64,000 nucleotides of DNA from JBGAPH01 sp046349955 (GCA_046349955.1 JAXMBI010000011.1:1-64000); one strand, 5' to 3'; counted from the stretch's first letter, positions 53,936 to 63,237 are shown. Numbers and translations: made by a program. Notes: generated by a model from the sequence alone, not told the origin.

Positions 53936-55132
53936 TTAGCTGCCTGACTCGCGCGAGCCGCGTCCGCCCCGTCCGCGCCCCCCGCGGCCGCGACCGCCGC
54001 CGCGTCCGCTGGGCTTCGAGGGGTTCTTGGCGCGGGCTTCGAAGTTCACCGAGAGGATGTAGCCGATCGATTCTTCCCAGGTCTGGATGCCGCGGTGGCT
54101 GGAGCGGTCGATGGGGGCGTCGTCGTCCTCGTCCCCTTCGTCTTCGCCGTTGTCGAACGAGCCTACGGCCGCCAGATCGTCATCATCGACGTCGTCTTCC
54201 TCGTCGCTTTCCGCTTCAGCGCGGCTGCGGCGCCGTGGGGCCTCTTCGTCGTCGGATCGCGGGGCGCGGGCAGCGCCTTCCTCGCCTGACTTCGGCTTGC
54301 GGCGGCGACGGCGGCGGCGTTTGCGCGGACGATCGCCGGTTCCCTCATCGGCCGCTTCATCGCCCGCGCTTTCGCCGCGGTCGGCGCGTTCCAGCTCCAG
54401 AACGGAATCGTCGAGGTCGGCAGGTTCCAACAGCTCTTCAGGTTCATCCCCTTCGCCGGCCGGCTCCGACGGGGCCTCGGCGTTGCGGGCCGAGCGCTCG
54501 CGATTGCCACGCCCGCCGCGGCGGCGGCGACGGCGCCGCTTGGGGCGCTCGCCCTCTTCGCCTTCGGCAGCGCGCTCCGGGCGACCAGCGCCCTCGGCTT
54601 CCCCTTCGTCGTCGTCGATCGGCTGAAAGTCGATCAGTTCGTCGTCCAGGTCGCTCGAGCCGGTGTCGTCGACGGCGAAGTCGCTCGGCCCGTGCGAGCT
54701 GATGGGGTAGGTTGGCTCCGGCTCTGGGCGCGGGGGACGCTCCGGGCGCCCACGGCGCTCCGAACGCTCGCCGCGGCCGCCCCGCTCACCGCGGCCGCCT
54801 TGTTCTCGCCGCGGACGGTCCGATCGCTCGGAGCGTTCGGGCCGCTCCGAGCGTTCGCTGCGGCGCGGAGGGGGCTCGGCGGCGGGCGGCGGGGGAGGCG
54901 CCGGGCGCGTGGCCACGGGCTCGGGCGGCGGAGGCGGCAGATCGAGGGCTTTGGCCACCTCGCCCCAATCGGCCGAAGGCTTGGGGGGCGGGGGCGCTGC
55001 GGGACGTTGCCGGGCGGGAGGGGCCGCACGCGAAGCCGCGGCGGGCTTTTCTGGATCGGCCGCAGCCGGGGCATCGATCCCAAGATCGCCCAGCAAACTG
55101 TTCCAGTGATCGGGGTTGGGGCTATTCGACAT
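53936..55132 (-). CDS. Highly charged disordered protein with RGG tail
   Basis: 398 residues from ATG 55132 (MSNSPNPDHWNSLLGDLGID). The N-terminal third is Pro/Ala-rich. A Ser-Glu-Arg segment (RRSERSERPERSERSDRPRR) follows, then alternating acidic (DDDEGEAEGAG, DEEDDVDDDD) and basic (PKRRRRRRRGG, PRKRRRRRRRK) blocks. The conserved-looking motif HRGIQTWEESIGYILSVNFEA lies before an RGG tail (GRGGGRGRGGRGRGGRG). Such blocks are typical of RNA-binding or condensate-forming scaffolds. It is upstream of the PSP1 gene by 38 bp on the same strand. Function inferred only from composition. Confidence 0.75.
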   Translation of the reverse strand: MSNSPNPDHWNSLLGDLGIDAPAAADPEKPAAASRAAPPARQRPAAPPPPKPSADWGEVAKALDLPPPPPEPVATRPAPPPPPAAEPPPRRSERSERPERSERSDRPRREQGGRGERGGRGERSERRGRPERPPRPEPEPTYPISSHGPSDFAVDDTGSSDLDDELIDFQPIDDDEGEAEGAGRPERAAEGEEGERPKRRRRRRRGGRGNRERSARNAEAPSEPAGEGDEPEELLEPADLDDSVLELERADRGESAGDEAADEGTGDRPRKRRRRRRRKPKSGEEGAARAPRSDDEEAPRRRSRAEAESDEEDDVDDDDLAAVGSFDNGEDEGDEDDDAPIDRSSHRGIQTWEESIGYILSVNFEARAKNPSKPSGRGGGRGRGGRGRGGRGSRESGS

Positions 55133-55454
55133 ACTTGCCTGACGCGTTTCCTTCTGCGTTCCGCCAAGAGGGAGAGCGGACCCTGGTGGCGCGGCGGCTG
55201 GCCGCAAGCCCCAGTCGCTAGGGCGGTTAACGCTCTCCGTACTATATCGGCCCAGCGAATTGAGGGGAAGCGCGGGAATCGGCTGCCGCAAGAGCGTGTT
55301 TCGGCTCGGATTCCCAGTCGTGCCGAGAGCCCCGGTTACGCGGGTTTTGGACCCGCCGGCGGCGCGTCGTAGAATTGAGCATCTCCCCCACTCGCGGGCC
55401 CCGCGGCTCGCTCGATCCCCGTCCGTCGAACGTTGCATCCGCCAAGGAGGACCG
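55133..55454. other. Divergent promoter region
   Basis: 322 bp between the minus-strand RGG gene and the plus-strand ornithine cyclodeaminase-like gene. I see no extra gene, repeat or terminator. The AAGGAGG ribosome site of the downstream gene is at 55444-55450. Confidence 0.5.
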
Positions 55455-56714
55455 ATGGCCCAAGCAACCCCAGCGCAGGCTCCCCCGGGAGGCGTCGTCG
55501 AAGAGGTCGAGGTACGCGGGCACATCATCGACAGCCTGCTGCTTCCCAAAATCCTCGACGTCATCACCACCTGGGGCGGCTCGTTTCGCATCAAGAAGAT
55601 CGCGATCGGCCAGGGGCGACATGACCCCAGCCATGCACTGATCGACGTGCGCGCCGCCGACCAGGCGTCGCTCGAGCGCATTCTGGCCGAGATCGGCGAC
55701 CACGGCGCGGCCCCCACCGCCGCGCAAGATTGCCGCCTGGTAGCGGCAGACATCGCGGGCGCCTTTCCCGAGGGTTTTTACAGCACCACCAACCAGCGCA
55801 CCGAAGTGCGGCTCGCCGGGCGCTGGACGCCCGTGGGCGACCAAGAGATGGATTGCGGCATCGCCGTGTCGGCCGATGGCAAGCAGGTGCGCTGCGTGCC
55901 GATGACCGAGGTCGAACTCGGCCAGCAACTCGTCGTGGGGCACGCCGGGGTGCGCGTGTTCCCCGAGCAGCGCTCGGTGGAGCGGCAGGACTTCGAGTTC
56001 ATGGGGAGCAATGTCTCGACCGAGAAGCCCAAAGGAGTCGCCATTCGCGAGATTGCCCGCGAGCTCGCGCGCGTGAAGGCCGAAGGGGGCAAGGCATTGC
56101 TCGTGGGGGGGCCGGCGATCGTTCACACCGGCAGCGGACCCTATCTCTGCCAGTTGATTCGCGAGGGCTACATCCAAGTGCTCTTCGCCGGCAACGCGCT
56201 CGCCACCCACGACATCGAACAGGCGCTCTTCGGCACGAGCTTGGGCGTAAACCTAGAGCGCGGCGACCTGGCCGAGGCGGGGCACGAACACCACCTGCGG
56301 GCGATCAACCGCATCCGGCGCCTGGGGGGCATCAAGCAGGCCGTGGAGCAGGGCGAGCTCAAGTCCGGCATCATGTACGAGTGCGTCCGCAACCAGGTCG
56401 ACTATCTGCTCGCCGGCAGCATTCGCGACGATGGTCCGCTCCCCGAGGTGATCACCGACGTGCTCGAGGCGCAGCGGCAGATGCGCGAGAAGATCAAAGG
56501 GGTGTCGTTCTGCCTGATGGTCGCCACCACGCTCCACTCGATCGCGGTGGGCAACCTGCTGCCGGCGCACGTGAAGGTGGTCTGCGTCGACATCAATCCT
56601 TCGACCGTCATCAAGCTCAACGACCGCGGCTCGTTCCAAACCGTGGGGCTGGTGACCGACGTCGAGCCCTTCATGCGGGCCTTGGTTCACGATCTGGGTT
56701 TGCCGACCAAGTAG
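55455..56714 (+). CDS. Ornithine cyclodeaminase-like enzyme (LOR/SDH, TIGR00300 family)
   Basis: 419 residues from ATG 55455 with AAGGAGG 4 nt upstream. The N-terminal LOR/SDH domain reads EVEVRGHIIDSLLLPKILDVI and IGQGRHDPSHALIDVRA. The central/C-terminal Rossmann part includes KALLVGGPAIVHTGSGPYLCQLIREGYIQVLFAGNALATHDIEQALFGTSLGV. This is the family that forms the C-terminal half of cyanobacterial AgrE/ArgZ and converts ornithine to proline and ammonia using NAD. The arginine dihydrolase-like gene starts 40 bp downstream, so the pair should convert arginine to proline. The TIGR00300 assignment is firm; activity is inferred. Confidence 0.9.
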   Translation: MAQATPAQAPPGGVVEEVEVRGHIIDSLLLPKILDVITTWGGSFRIKKIAIGQGRHDPSHALIDVRAADQASLERILAEIGDHGAAPTAAQDCRLVAADIAGAFPEGFYSTTNQRTEVRLAGRWTPVGDQEMDCGIAVSADGKQVRCVPMTEVELGQQLVVGHAGVRVFPEQRSVERQDFEFMGSNVSTEKPKGVAIREIARELARVKAEGGKALLVGGPAIVHTGSGPYLCQLIREGYIQVLFAGNALATHDIEQALFGTSLGVNLERGDLAEAGHEHHLRAINRIRRLGGIKQAVEQGELKSGIMYECVRNQVDYLLAGSIRDDGPLPEVITDVLEAQRQMREKIKGVSFCLMVATTLHSIAVGNLLPAHVKVVCVDINPSTVIKLNDRGSFQTVGLVTDVEPFMRALVHDLGLPTK

Positions 56715-56754
56715 CCGCCCCGTAACAGAGAACAACTCGCGAGGCCCGCTCCCG

Positions 56755-57588
56755 ATGGATTCGCAGCCTCACATCTTGATGTGCCCGCCGGAGCACTACG
56801 GGATCGCCTACGAGATCAATCCCTGGATGAGCCGCGCGCGGCAGGCTGATCATCCGCTGGCGGTGCTGCAGTGGAACGATCTGCGGGCGATCTTAGAAGG
56901 GTGCGGCGCCCGCATCTCGTGCCTGACGCCGGTCGAGGGGCTGCCGGATCTGGTGTTCACGGCGAACGCAGCGCTCGTCTACCGGCAACGAGCCGTGCTG
57001 GCCCACTTCAAGCATTCGCAGCGGCAAGGCGAGGAGCCGCACGACGAGGCCTGGCTCACCGCGGCGGGTTACGCGGTCGAACGGCCGCCGGCCGGCATGT
57101 CGTTCGAAGGCGCGGGGGACGCCCTCTTCTGCGGAGACACGCTCTTCGCCGGCTACCGGCAGCGGAGCGATGCCCGCGGGCATCAGGAAATTGGGGCTCG
57201 GCTCGGCTGCCGCGTGCTGCCGCTCGAGCTCGTCGACCCGTACTACTACCACCTCGACACGTGCTTTTGCCCGCTGGCGCCCGGCCTGGCGGTCTACTAC
57301 CCAGCGGCGTTCGACGACTACGGCCGCCGCGCTCTGGCCGACTGGACGCCGACGTTGATCCCGGTGGCCGAGGAAGAAGCCCGCAGCTTCGCCTGCAACG
57401 CCGTGGTGGTGGGGCGGAACGTTGTGACGAACACGGGCTGCCCGAGGTTGCATGCGGCGCTACGGGAGCACGGCTACACTCCGCACGAAACGCCGCTTTC
57501 GGAGTTCGTGAAAGCAGGCGGGAGCGCGAAGTGCTTGACGCTGCGGTTGGATGGGGAGGAGGCGGCGAGTTGGAAGTACGGGAAGTAG
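56755..57588 (+). CDS. Arginine dihydrolase-like (ArgZ-type) guanidine-modifying enzyme
   Basis: 277 residues. It is a pentein-fold amidinotransferase/hydrolase. DLVFTANAALVYR carries Asn71, the residue noted in ArgZ for dihydrolase over deiminase activity, at the same number. Other catalytic positions are FEGAGDAL (Glu118), YYHLDTCFC (His166 and Asp168) and GGSAKCLTL (nucleophile Cys260). The first two motifs FEGAGD and HLDTCF are characteristic. The protein should hydrolyse arginine to ornithine, CO2 and ammonia. It follows the ornithine cyclodeaminase-like gene by 40 bp in the same direction, a split version of the cyanobacterial fusion. Activity is inferred. Confidence 0.88.
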   Translation: MDSQPHILMCPPEHYGIAYEINPWMSRARQADHPLAVLQWNDLRAILEGCGARISCLTPVEGLPDLVFTANAALVYRQRAVLAHFKHSQRQGEEPHDEAWLTAAGYAVERPPAGMSFEGAGDALFCGDTLFAGYRQRSDARGHQEIGARLGCRVLPLELVDPYYYHLDTCFCPLAPGLAVYYPAAFDDYGRRALADWTPTLIPVAEEEARSFACNAVVVGRNVVTNTGCPRLHAALREHGYTPHETPLSEFVKAGGSAKCLTLRLDGEEAASWKYGK

Positions 57589-57702
57589 CCTTGTCGAAGC
57601 CGGCTGAATGGTGCTTCAGGATGGCCGTTGTGCGCACCGAGCATGCGTCGTCGCCTGCCAATGGTGCAGGTCGATGTCGAATCACCTAATGGTTGTGGGC
57701 CG

Positions 57703-58030
57703 GCTTCAGGCGCCAACTAATCAACCACCGAATCGAGCCCCGAAAGCCCCGTAGAGGTCTGCGGCGTTTGTCGGACGGCGAGCCCATGCTTCGCGTGCAG
57801 ATGATTCTTGGGAAGCCGCCGTTGTCGTTCCCTCCGGCGGGCGATGGTAGAATGTGCGAATCAGGCACCAACTTTTGGGGCCGCCCTTGGCGGCCGCCAG
57901 ATTTGCCCAGCGGGGTTTAGTCAAGAACAAGGAGCTTGGCTCATGATTGCGGCGACAAACCTTTGCCCTTTCTGGCCTTCTCGACTTACAAGGCGGAGCA
58001 GTCGCGATTGCGGTGGAAATGATCGTCCGC
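57703..58030 (+). repeat. 328-bp direct repeat, copy 1 (5' gene fragment)
   Basis: Aligns without gaps to 59031-59358 with about seven differences by eye. It includes a candidate -10 element (TAGAAT), AAGGAG and the first 30 codons of the lipoprotein gene's upstream frame (MIAATNLCPFWPSRLTRRS...). Its right end meets the IS3 remnant exactly, so this is a truncated duplicate of a promoter and gene start. Confidence 0.92.
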
Positions 58031-59030
58031 GTAGCCATTCTGCCACGGGCTGCCCGGCGCGACATATGACGAAGCCACCTCCACCTGCTGCGGCCACCGT
58101 TGATCACTCGCGGCCCCGAACTCCGGCCGTTGTCGAACGGATCATGCGGCACGCCGCGCGCGGAGAACAGCTCGGCCAACGTGTCGATCACATCCTCGGC
58201 CCGCGTCACGCCCCACCTTCCTGGCGGCCAGGCACTCGCGCGTGTGCTCGTGAGATCGACAACCATTCCAGCGAACTCCCCGCGCGTCAGTCGAACACAA
58301 AGTCCAGCACCACACCTCGTTCTTGGCGGTCGCCCGCGTACCGTGGCAGGCCTGGGCGCGTGCCCGATCGCCCGACCGACTCGCCGTTTCTGCGGCACTT
58401 TCAACCATGGCGCCCGCAACCGCAACACCCGGCTCGCGCTCCGCTTACCGCCAACTCTCACGTCTCAACAACGCCGCGATCCGCCGATAGCCGTAACGCG
58501 GACAATACCGCCAAGCCTCGCTGCATGCAAGCGGCTCCCTCATCGTCACGCGGCTGTGCCTCGTAACGCTGACTGCTACGCAACTGATCCAACACCCGAC
58601 AAGCCCTTCGCTCGGAGACCGTAAACTGCGCTGCAGCTCACGCACTGCCCCACGCTTCCGGGAAGGGCTCACCAGTTTCCAGGCCGATGGCTTCAGCATC
58701 TGGATGTCCGGGGCCGCGTCCGCCACAGATTGCTTCAGCCGACGGTTCTCATCTCCAGCTCCTTCAGCCTTCGCCTCACCTCCGGCCTTCTTGTCCCGCC
58801 GTACACTGCGTTAACCAGCGCTGGCCACATCGACTCGCTCCACCTCCAGGGTTGGCACCGTCGCCAAATCCTTGCCAGCGTCGAGCAGCGCGTCCGCATC
58901 ACGAAGCTTACGCTACCTGCTCCAGCGGCATACCGCTTCGACGGCTTCGTCGTCATCAAAAGGTCTCCTTGCCGCATGGGCTAAAGACCTTCATAAACCA
59001 TGGAACAGGTTTCAGGTAGCAGGCCAGCCC
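58031..59030 (-). mobile_element. Decayed IS3-family insertion sequence remnant
   Basis: About 1 kb exactly between two 328-bp repeats. On the minus strand, fragments of OrfA (HTH-like RCSTLARIWRRCQPW; VYGG...RRLKELEMR) at about 58977-58735 precede OrfB fragments in several frames: KLVSPSRKRGAVRELQRS, RYGYRRIAALLRRESWR, HEHTRECLAARKV, AEDVIDTLAELFSARGVP and YVAPGSPWQNGYADDHF. The last is the hallmark around the DDE glutamate of IS3-group transposases. Multiple frameshifts and stops show it is inactive, and the C-terminal 60-70 residues of OrfB are missing. No terminal inverted repeats were identified. Confidence 0.85.
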
Positions 59031-59358
59031 GCTTGAGGCGCTAACTAATCAACCACCGAATCGAGCCCCGAAAGCCCCGCAGAGGTCTGCGGCGTTTGTC
59101 GGACGGCGAGCCCATGCTTCGCGTGCAGATGATTCTTGGGAAGCCGCCGTTGTCGTGCCCTCCGGCGGGCGATGGTAGAATGTGCGAATCAGGCACCAAC
59201 TTTTGGGGCCGCTCTTGGCGGCCGCCAGATTTGCCCAGCGGGGTTTAGTCAAGAACAAGGAGCTTGGCCCATGATTGCGGCGACAAACCTTTGCCCTTTC
59301 TGGCCTTCTCGACTTACAAGGCGGAGCTGTCGCGATTGCGGTGGAAATGATCGTCCGC
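59031..59358 (+). repeat. 328-bp direct repeat, copy 2 (intact gene start)
   Basis: Copy 2 is offset by 1,328 bp from copy 1 with no indels. It ends inside the lipoprotein gene's upstream frame, after codon 29. Recombination between the copies would delete the IS3 remnant and one repeat. Confidence 0.92.
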
Positions 59359-59411
59359 AACGGAACAATGCGAGGCCAACGAAACTTCTGGCCAATGGTT
59401 GGAGTTGGCGC

Positions 59412-60173
59412 ATGAGTTTCGGCGTTTGCCTCGCATTCGTGATCACAGGCAGCACGGGCTGCGACTCGGCACAGCAACCCGCCAAACCCCGCACTTCCCT
59501 TGGAGCGGCGACCTCGCCGCCTCCACCGCCGCCACCTGCTGCGGCGACGGCGAGCAGGGCGCCATCTCCGGTGCGGGCGGATACTCCGGAGGCGACTGTC
59601 GAATCGTCACGCGCCGACTCAACCTCCTCGACGCCCTCGGCATCAAGCGCAATTCCATCGGCGTTGAACGCGGAGCAAGAGACCGCGCTTGAGCAAGCCG
59701 ATCCCTCGAAATGGCGCACTGACTACTACGCGTTTAGAAAGAACGTCAGTGTTGCGAATGGCAAGGTTTCTTGGGGCCAGATGAAGCAATTTGCCCGCGT
59801 CTTCGAACTTGCTCATGCCACGGGCGAAGCGCAAATGGCAGCTATGGGAGAAAACGACCCGGCAAAGAAGCGGGCGCTCGGGAACAAGTACCTAAAGCTC
59901 AACGCTGAAGCGGACGAGGCGATAAAAAAGCTGGGCAAGCTGACCTGGACCGGTCGAGTCGTTTCAAATCCGCGTCGCCGCAGAGCGCCGGTGGAACTCG
60001 ATCTTCCTCCTCTCCCCGAACCGGCTCGCATTACGTTCTTGGTTCCGGAGGAAGAGGAGCCACGATGGGACTTAGTGCATGACGGCGACACCATTCGCTT
60101 CCGCTGCGGACTGTCATGGGGCGGATACCCGGAGTCGCCTGAACTTACGGTAAAGATGCACCTGGTGGAGTAG
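59412..60173 (+). CDS. Lipoprotein of unknown function
   Basis: 253 residues from ATG 59412 (GGAG upstream). MSFGVCLAFVITGSTGCDSAQ is a lipoprotein signal with lipobox ITGSTGC-like. A Pro/Ala/Ser linker (residues 25-85) leads to a soluble domain with DPSKWRTDYYAFRKNVSVANGKVSW, a helical stretch and a beta-rich end (ITFLVPEEEEPRWDLVHDGDTIRFRC). An in-frame ATG at 59271 with AAGGAG would add 47 residues (with CPFW...CRDCG) and is duplicated in the upstream repeat, so a longer form or leader peptide is possible. No family recognised. Confidence 0.7.
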   Translation: MSFGVCLAFVITGSTGCDSAQQPAKPRTSLGAATSPPPPPPPAAATASRAPSPVRADTPEATVESSRADSTSSTPSASSAIPSALNAEQETALEQADPSKWRTDYYAFRKNVSVANGKVSWGQMKQFARVFELAHATGEAQMAAMGENDPAKKRALGNKYLKLNAEADEAIKKLGKLTWTGRVVSNPRRRRAPVELDLPPLPEPARITFLVPEEEEPRWDLVHDGDTIRFRCGLSWGGYPESPELTVKMHLVE

Positions 60174-60283
60174 CTGTCGCCGCAAAGGGCGAACCGAAGT
60201 CGCGAGTCGCCGCGCTGCCTCCGTTCGCCCATACTCCAACAGCGCGCGACCTTGCCCGCCTCGCCGGAGCAGATCGAATACCC

Positions 60284-61348
60284 CTAATCCTCCTCGTAAT
60301 CCTCCGCCCGCACCGTCTCGATGCTCGCCTGTTCGTCCGGCCAGCCGGGGTCGACTTGGGCGAGCTCGTCGCGCTGGGCCGTGACGTCGTGGAGCTTGCG
60401 GACCAGGGCGCGGTACTTGGTCCGTAGGTTCAGGTGCAGGAGGCCCTGGTAGACGTTCACCGTGGTCGAGGCGGCCAGGCCCATGAGTGCGAGCGTCAGC
60501 CAGACCCACGGCTTGTCGGGTTCGGCGGGCGCAGCGGCTTCCGAGGCGCTGCCTGAGCCGCGCTGGCCGGCGGCCTCGCCGCCGCGCAGCGGAGGATCGT
60601 CGCCGGCGGGAAGTCCATCGGTGACCTTCTGCACGGTCCGCTCGCTGGGCGCGTCGCTCTTGGCCAGCTTGTCGGCGGCCGAGGCTTCCGTCGGAAGCTG
60701 CGGCGATTGATCGGCCACGGTCGGCGCGGCGGCCGCCTCTTCCGCCGCCTTGGCCGAGAGGAAGGGGCCGTCCTCTTCGACGTCCTTCGCGGCGTCTTTG
60801 TCTTCACTCGGCGGAGGAACGTCGGCGGTCGGCTCCACGGCTGCCGGCGTTGGCTCGGCGTTGTCTCCGGCAAAGGGATCGACCGTCTCCTCGGCCGCGC
60901 TTTTCTCCTCGGCCGCTGCCGTGTTTGCAGCCGCAGACTCGTCGGCCTGGGGAGACGCTGGCGCTGCCGCCGCGGGAGTTGGCTGCTGCGCGCGGGCCGG
61001 CGGCGCCGCGCGCGGCGCTTGGGCAACGAACCGCGGCGCCTCTTCGAGCTCGCCGCTGGCGGCCGGCCCCGGCAGGGTCGCGGGCCGCCGTGCCTCGGGC
61101 TCCGCGCCGGGCTGCGGCGCATCGAGCGGGCCCTCTTGCGGCAGCGGGCCGTTGCCCACCTGAATACGGTAGCGGCGGATGTCTCGCAGGATGAGCGGCA
61201 CGTCGCTGGCGATCGGCTGCCCGCGCTCGAGCGAGCGCAGCAGCTCCGGCTCGATCTGAATGATGTACTCGAGCCCTCCCTCAGGCAGCGGCCGCCAACC
61301 GACGTCGACGCCGAGCGTCAGGGCCACAATCAGGCAAGCAGGATGCAT
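60284..61348 (-). CDS. Exported protein with long disordered linker and C-terminal TM helix
   Basis: 354 residues from ATG 61348. A short hydrophobic N-terminus (ACLIVALTLGVDVGW) is followed by GGLEYIIQIEPELLRSLERGQPIASDVPLILRDIRRYRIQVGN, a compact conserved-looking segment. A roughly 200-residue Ala/Pro/Glu-rich linker and a C-terminal helix (PWVWLTLALMGLAASTTVNVYQGLLHL) then lead to a short charged tail. Weak ribosome site. Function unknown; it may be a periplasmic spanning protein. It is 53 bp downstream of the AI-2E family transporter on the same strand. Confidence 0.75.
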   Translation of the reverse strand: MHPACLIVALTLGVDVGWRPLPEGGLEYIIQIEPELLRSLERGQPIASDVPLILRDIRRYRIQVGNGPLPQEGPLDAPQPGAEPEARRPATLPGPAASGELEEAPRFVAQAPRAAPPARAQQPTPAAAAPASPQADESAAANTAAAEEKSAAEETVDPFAGDNAEPTPAAVEPTADVPPPSEDKDAAKDVEEDGPFLSAKAAEEAAAAPTVADQSPQLPTEASAADKLAKSDAPSERTVQKVTDGLPAGDDPPLRGGEAAGQRGSGSASEAAAPAEPDKPWVWLTLALMGLAASTTVNVYQGLLHLNLRTKYRALVRKLHDVTAQRDELAQVDPGWPDEQASIETVRAEDYEED

Positions 61349-61401
61349 GGCGACCAACCGGCAAGTGAGAAAAGGGAACGCGCGCGAGCGACCAGAACAT
61401 T

Positions 61402-63087
61402 CTACGAAGCGCGGGCCTGCGGCTTCGACCCCGGGCCGCTGAGCCGCGGAATCAGCGGCCCCTCGCCCCCCGCCTCGCGCCGCTCCTCCAGGTTCTTGAG
61501 CTCGACGTTCAAGATGTTGAGCAGCGCCTGCAGAAACGCCACGGCCATCGGCCCCACGAAGATGCCGATCGGCCCCAAGGCCCGCACGCCCCCCAGCACG
61601 CTGAGGAGCGCGAGCAGCGGGTGCAGGTTCGACTGACCGTGGAGAATGATCGGCTTGATGATGTTGTCGGCCACCGACACCACGCACGCGCCATAGAGGG
61701 CAAGCAAAACCCCGGCCAGCGGCCGCCCCTGATAGAAGAACACGTACAACGAACAGGGGAGCCAGACGGCCGTCGCCCCGACGAACGGAATGAGCGCGAG
61801 GAACATCGTGAGCACGGTGAGCAGAAACACCGCTTCGAGCCCAGCCAGGTAGAAGCCGGCGCCGGCGAGCAGCCCCTGCACGAAGGCCGAGAGGAGCGTG
61901 GCGACGACCACGGCGCGGCTCACGCGGTCGAACTCGCCGACCAACTGCTGCTCGTACCGCTCATCCAGCGGCGAGAGCCGCATGAGCGCCTGCACCATGC
62001 CGGGCCCGTCGGCCAGGAAGAAGTAGAGGGACACGATCATTACGATCGTGCCAATGACCAGGCTGCCCAGGAACTGCGTGGTGCCGAGGGCCAAGGGGGC
62101 CCACCAGCTTTCCAGATGCCCGAGAACTTCGGCGCGAAGCTGGTTGAGCTTCTCGGGCGTGGGGTTCGTCCAGGCCTTGATCCAGGCCATCAGCGGGCCG
62201 CCAAGCAAGGTTGAACGAAAGCCAAAAAAGTTCGCGCTAAGGTCCGCGAGTTCGGATTGGTAGCGCAGAGCAAGATCGGCAGAGTCGGCGATCGCCGCGA
62301 CCGCTTCTCCGTCGCCGGCTCCAACGCCCGCATTGGTCGTGAGCACAACTTTCGCAGCATCCTGAACCTCTTGGGCCATGGTGAGCAACTTGGCCGCCAC
62401 ATCGGGACTCAAAGTCTTCGGCTTGCCGATCGTCGGCAGCGTCTGCAAGGAGGCGGCGTTTTCCCCCTCGATATTAGGCGTCGGCAGTTTGACCTTGAGC
62501 TCATTCTGAGCAACGGCGCCTAGCACCCTGGTGGCCTCCTGCAGGGCTTTCGTCGTTTCGACATCTTTTTCCTGCGCTGGCAAGGCATTGAGCGACCGCG
62601 CGATCATGTCGAGCGAGGCGGCGATCGCCCCGAGCGATCGTTCGATCTGCAACTTGCTGGGCGGGACCGGATCGCCGTCTTCGGAATCCTTCGGCTGCAA
62701 TCTGCCCAGTTCCGTGTCGATCGTTCCCAACTGCTCGGCATACGGCATGTGCAGGCGCAGGTCCTTGCGGATCGTGCCCAGCTTCTCCGTAACCTCTTCG
62801 GTCTTGAACTGCCCCGCCAGGGACGCCCCTTCCAGCCCGGCCTGCGCCAAAATCCAAGCGAACGGCACGAGCACGATCAGCAGGATCGCCGCCGTGGTCA
62901 GCCCTGCCGCCAGGCGGGGGTAGCGGGGCACCTCGGCCAGGATCCAGCGGTGGACCGGCCGGAACATCACCACCAGCAGCACTGCCAGGAACATGGGCAG
63001 CAAGAAGGCCTGCATCACCTGCAGGAAGAGGATGGCCACGACGAGCAAAATGCCCAGCAGCACGATGAACGATGCCCAACGGGCCAT
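61402..63087 (-). CDS. AI-2E family transporter with enlarged loop
   Basis: 561 residues from ATG 63087, with AAGGAG 7 nt upstream. Membrane helices lie near residues 5-45 and 63-85. A hydrophilic insert of about 190 residues (about 90-280) follows, then about five more helices. The family end motif is LALIPFVGATAVWLPCSLYVFF...GVLLALYGACVVSVADNIIKPIILHGQSNLHPLLALLSVLGGVRALGPIGIFVGPM. AI-2E (PF01594-type) permeases are usually about 350 residues, so the insert is unusual. Members are exporters of diverse solutes, including Na+/H+ antiport; the substrate here is unknown. Confidence 0.9.
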   Translation of the reverse strand: MARWASFIVLLGILLVVAILFLQVMQAFLLPMFLAVLLVVMFRPVHRWILAEVPRYPRLAAGLTTAAILLIVLVPFAWILAQAGLEGASLAGQFKTEEVTEKLGTIRKDLRLHMPYAEQLGTIDTELGRLQPKDSEDGDPVPPSKLQIERSLGAIAASLDMIARSLNALPAQEKDVETTKALQEATRVLGAVAQNELKVKLPTPNIEGENAASLQTLPTIGKPKTLSPDVAAKLLTMAQEVQDAAKVVLTTNAGVGAGDGEAVAAIADSADLALRYQSELADLSANFFGFRSTLLGGPLMAWIKAWTNPTPEKLNQLRAEVLGHLESWWAPLALGTTQFLGSLVIGTIVMIVSLYFFLADGPGMVQALMRLSPLDERYEQQLVGEFDRVSRAVVVATLLSAFVQGLLAGAGFYLAGLEAVFLLTVLTMFLALIPFVGATAVWLPCSLYVFFYQGRPLAGVLLALYGACVVSVADNIIKPIILHGQSNLHPLLALLSVLGGVRALGPIGIFVGPMAVAFLQALLNILNVELKNLEERREAGGEGPLIPRLSGPGSKPQARAS

Positions 63088-63237
63088 GCCCGACTCCTTC
63101 TGAAACCTTCCTGGCCAACGGGTTGGAAACTCTAGCAGACCCCTGGCGGGAGCAGGCGTCAAGCGGGCAAACTCACCTTGAGCCGCGCGGGGAAAACTAG
63201 GAAAATGTACATCTCAAGTCGTTGACGGGACGAGACT

